Source: Chloroflexota bacterium (GTDB lineage Bacteria; Chloroflexota; Anaerolineae; Anaerolineales; Villigracilaceae). Taken from it: 41,510 bases of DNA. This document shows, in pieces, positions 39,735 to 41,510 of this stretch. The stretch spans positions 1-41,510 of the forward strand of contig JAAENC010000505.1 of assembly GCA_024224815.1 (NCBI GenBank), written 5' to 3'. The position numbers and the translations under genes are program-made. The first letter of the stretch is position 1. Each line of letters opens with the position of its first letter. Below the pieces are notes generated by a model. It saw nothing but the letters and a program-made list of their open reading frames with translations, was not told the origin of the DNA and made no database searches.

Positions 39735-40075
39735 TTTTCTTTGTTTTTAAGTTTATATTATAAAGTAACCATACATTAAGCCCATTATCTCCCTCATACT
39801 ACATTATAACTACTACTGATAATTTATAAAATAGAACGAGAAAAGATTTTTCGGTTTACCTAAAACCTACAGCAACATCGGCACTTCCGCACTCCCTTAG
39901 TTTTTCGTTTATTGCGTTTTTGTTTTAAGCATGAGGTTACGGGTCGTTCGGCTTCAACGTTGCCCGATTTTTGCAATATCCGATGTTACGATTATCACAT
40001 TTTCGCTTTTAGGTCGCGTATGTAGTGTATGGATGATAAGAAACACTTTCCCGTTTAACATAATCTTAGGAACGG
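39735..40075. other. Non-coding gap with hairpins
   Basis: No convincing gene. On the plus strand CGGG (39940-39943) with CCCG (39963-39966), enclosing CGTT/AACG, is followed by ATTTTT, a terminator-like hairpin. AACATCGG (39874-39881) and CCGATGTT (39980-39987) form an 8-bp inverted repeat around it. An RNA or a recombination or packaging site could lie here. A plus-strand 66-codon frame at 39931-40131 runs through the hairpins and is not taken as a gene. Confidence 0.4.
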
Positions 40076-40179
40076 AAAAACCTCCCGTAAACAAGTGGCT
40101 CTTTGTCTACGGGAGGTTTCATATATGTTGAATCCCAAAATTCTATGTTTTGTATAATCGAGCCACTGATTTACAGAAG
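40076..40179 (-). ncRNA. Pseudoknot element 4, standalone RNA with terminator
   Basis: Minus strand. Thirteen nt after the -7 box, AGTGGCTC (40167-40160) is perfectly complementary, over 8 bp, to GAGCCACT in the loop (40101-40094) of a 12-bp hairpin, AAACCTCCCGTA (40119-40108) with TACGGGAGGTTT (40089-40078). The stem is followed by a five-base U-run, so it is a good intrinsic terminator. No gene with a normal start follows closely, so this copy gives a free RNA of about 100 nt. It has the same layout as elements 1-3. Confidence 0.65.
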
Positions 40180-40210
40180 CAAAGATACGTGTTATTTTTG
40201 AATGTGCAAA
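40180..40210 (-). promoter_or_regulatory. Promoter of element 4
   Basis: Minus-strand -33 TTTG (40207-40210), 19-bp spacer and -7 TATCTTTG (40180-40187), a full consensus match. It lies in the 18-bp gap after the methyltransferase stop. Confidence 0.85.
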
Positions 40211-40227
40211 CTATTTCGCTATTATTT

Positions 40228-40926
40228 TTAATTATTTTCGTTTGCTAAGATGTATTCAGACCATTGAGATGCCATGGCGTTTGCAATTCCTTGGAATGTC
40301 TTTGAGCGAAGTCTTTGCCGTTCTTCTTTTGTTTTTGCAAACCTCATAGCATCAGCATACCATTTTGGATGGCTTTTACCGCTTGCAAAAACTTCTCTTT
40401 CTCCTTTTTCTACGATTTTAGTATGGGTTAAGTTTGGCAGATTCTTCAACCAAAGGCAAGTTGTTTTTGTTGCTTCATGACCAAATTGCCAGGGCTGTAT
40501 TATTTGTGATGGTTTTTTAAACATAGAGCTAAGTAATCCGACAGGGTTTTCCATTGCTATGTATTTTATGTCTTGAAGATATAACTTTTTTGCAAATTCC
40601 AATCCATCATTCATATCCGCTCTTCTGTTTGGGTATTTTGGATGCGGCCTTCTTTCGTTGAAAGGAAGGTGTTTATCTTCTGGATGACTAAGCCATTGAA
40701 CGCCACTTCCTGCCAAAAACGTACATGGCGGATGGGCAATCATTAAATCAAATTTTGGCTCTCTCTTGATCACTTCAAAAATATCTTCTTTAAAATGCCA
40801 TTCCGGATGTCCTCCGCTACAATCTTGCAAGTCACACGAATAAGCCTCATGCCCTAACGATCTAAATGCTTTGCAAACTGCTTGACTTTCTTCGCACGCA
40901 ACCAATACTCTTAATTTTCTTTCCAT
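40228..40926 (-). CDS. Orphan DNA cytosine-5 methyltransferase
   Basis: A 232-aa protein: LRVLVACEESQAVCKAFRSL at the start (AdoMet-binding side), HPPCTFLAGSGVQWL (catalytic Cys68 in PPC) and AMENPVGLL (ENP motif). The layout is that of the short phage C5-methylase group. No restriction enzyme is nearby. It may protect phage DNA from host restriction or mark it for regulation. Promoter -7 TATATTTG at 40956-40963 lies 30 bp upstream. Confidence 0.8.
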   Translation of the reverse strand: MERKLRVLVACEESQAVCKAFRSLGHEAYSCDLQDCSGGHPEWHFKEDIFEVIKREPKFDLMIAHPPCTFLAGSGVQWLSHPEDKHLPFNERRPHPKYPNRRADMNDGLEFAKKLYLQDIKYIAMENPVGLLSSMFKKPSQIIQPWQFGHEATKTTCLWLKNLPNLTHTKIVEKGEREVFASGKSHPKWYADAMRFAKTKEERQRLRSKTFQGIANAMASQWSEYILANENN

Positions 40927-40955
40927 AATGTTTTTTAGTTTTTAATTTGATGATG

Positions 40956-40983
40956 CAAATATATAAATTTATTTTAAAACAAA
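40956..40983 (-). promoter_or_regulatory. Promoter of the methyltransferase gene
   Basis: Minus-strand TATATTTG -7 (40956-40963) with a TTTG at 40980-40983, a 16-bp spacer that is slightly short. The RNA would begin CATCATCAAATTAAAAAC, similar to other leaders in this genome. Confidence 0.65.
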
Positions 40984-41089
40984 AATAACATACAAAGTAA
41001 TTAACATATATTTAACTAAACGTTGCTGCTGTGCAAAATAATTGCAGTCGTATCAACCGTATTTTTAAGATCAAACTACCCCAATACAC

Positions 41090-41097
41090 TATCTTTG
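41090..41097 (+). promoter_or_regulatory. Promoter -7 box of the head operon
   Basis: TATCTTTG, 16 bp before the protease ATG at 41114. A T-run at 41061-41066 replaces the TTTG -33, so it may need an activator, as expected for a late promoter. It would drive the head, fibre and first lysis genes. Confidence 0.6.
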
Positions 41098-41113
41098 TAT
41101 AAAAAGAACCCAA

Positions 41114-41510
41114 ATGGCGAAACTTTACTTTAACAAAGACATAATAACAGACAGCGATAAATGCCTCCACTGGTGCTTGACGGGTGACGAGGGCATTTCT
41201 TTCGATGATATCCAGTCGTTTCTTGATTGGATTCCAGCAGAAGATAACACAATACAAATTGAAATCCATTCATGCGGTGGTGTGTGCGATGAAGCATATG
41301 CCATGTATGACGCATTAAGAGCAACAGGAAAAGAGATATCTTGCAACGTTGCTGGGCAATGCGCATCTTCCGCAACCATTATCTTATTGTCCGCCCCATT
41401 GGAGCGTAGAACAATGAACGAACACGCACAACTATTAATTCATTCGCCATACTTCCCCGGTGGTATATCCGGAGACATGAATCAAGCAAAACTAAGACAG
41501 TATGCTGACG
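41114..41510 (+). CDS. ClpP-like prohead protease (5' part, continues at base 1)
   Basis: 5' part of the protease gene. The ATG at 41114 lies 16 bp after a TATCTTTG -7 box and opens the frame that continues past the join to 884. The N-terminus has the crotonase/ClpP-like beta-alpha pattern (TIQIEIHSCGGVCDEA) seen in phage head-maturation proteases, leading to the catalytic serine motif. It is the first gene of the head operon. The frame does not stop in the window because the contig ends inside the gene. Confidence 0.85.
   Translation, partial: MAKLYFNKDIITDSDKCLHWCLTGDEGISFDDIQSFLDWIPAEDNTIQIEIHSCGGVCDEAYAMYDALRATGKEISCNVAGQCASSATIILLSAPLERRTMNEHAQLLIHSPYFPGGISGDMNQAKLRQYAD
41370..41510. 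repeat. Terminal direct repeat, right copy
   Basis: Exact copy of bases 1-141. Removing one copy leaves a 41,369-bp circle. Because the overlap lies within a coding frame with no coding disruption, the physical molecule has no real end here; the packaging site should be sought near the terminase genes. Confidence 0.95.

Noticed and set aside
39931-40131. 66-codon plus-strand frame in the 630-bp gap
   Set aside because: It runs through a terminator-like hairpin and the stem of pseudoknot element 4, has no promoter or leader, and its translation has no protein-like pattern.

Overview
This window is a complete, circular-looking tailed-phage genome from a Bacteroidales host. Bases 1-141 are repeated exactly at 41370-41510, so the unique circle is 41,369 bp, and the prohead protease gene runs across the join. 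The host assignment rests on promoters of the Bacteroidota type (-33 TTTG, about 19 bp, -7 TAnnTTTG), A-rich leaders in place of strong Shine-Dalgarno sites, and phage families common in Bacteroides and Parabacteroides (DUF4494, YopX, Gp49-like, KilA-N/KilAC antirepressors). No integrase, transposase, reverse transcriptase or CRISPR array was seen. Host genus and lifestyle are not determined.

Layout. (1) From 41.1 kb through the join to 11.9 kb, plus strand: protease-scaffold, major capsid protein, portal-like and connector proteins, tail fibre, accessory tail genes, then a lysis-like block of two paralogous holins around a truncated M15 peptidase. (2) 12.0-22.0 kb, minus strand: SSB, DnaD-like replication protein, RuvC-like resolvase, HNH protein, DUF4494, NinB, YqaJ-type exonuclease, ERF annealing protein, YopX and several small unknown proteins. 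Further upstream in this block lie a Bro-KilAC antirepressor, a second lysis cassette (u-spanin and GH108 muramidase), a small HTH protein and a two-TM protein. (3) 22.0-22.7 kb: a divergent control region with tandem repeats and a long structured leader RNA. (4) 22.7-30.1 kb, plus strand: two more antirepressor-type genes, accessory genes, a decayed ASCH gene, an exported protein, a second YopX, a DUF1599 protein and an RNA-rich gap holding interrupted tRNA-like sequences. (5) 29.6-38.8 kb, plus strand: small and large terminase, tail assembly genes, tape measure. (6) 38.8-41.1 kb: a ribbon-helix-helix-like repressor with a palindrome array, non-coding sequence, and an orphan cytosine methyltransferase.

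How it works together, by inference: the terminase, tail, head and fibre genes form one rightward late region on the circle. The leftward block carries replication and recombination, with an unusual extra lysis cassette near its promoter. Control appears to rest on the divergent region at 22 kb, three antirepressor-like proteins and a set of RNA elements.

The most unusual finding is a recurring RNA architecture. In four places (22.3, 23.4, 20.2 and 40.1 kb, on both strands) a Bacteroidota promoter is followed, 11-14 nt after its -7 box, by a 6-9 nt segment that is perfectly complementary to the loop of a terminator-like hairpin 27-43 nt downstream. The sequences differ at each locus but the pairing is kept, which suggests a pseudoknotted leader or sRNA family. 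Three copies lead into genes, two of them antirepressors. The fourth ends in a U-run with no clear gene after it. The first continues into about 250 nt of RNA with two more pseudoknots.
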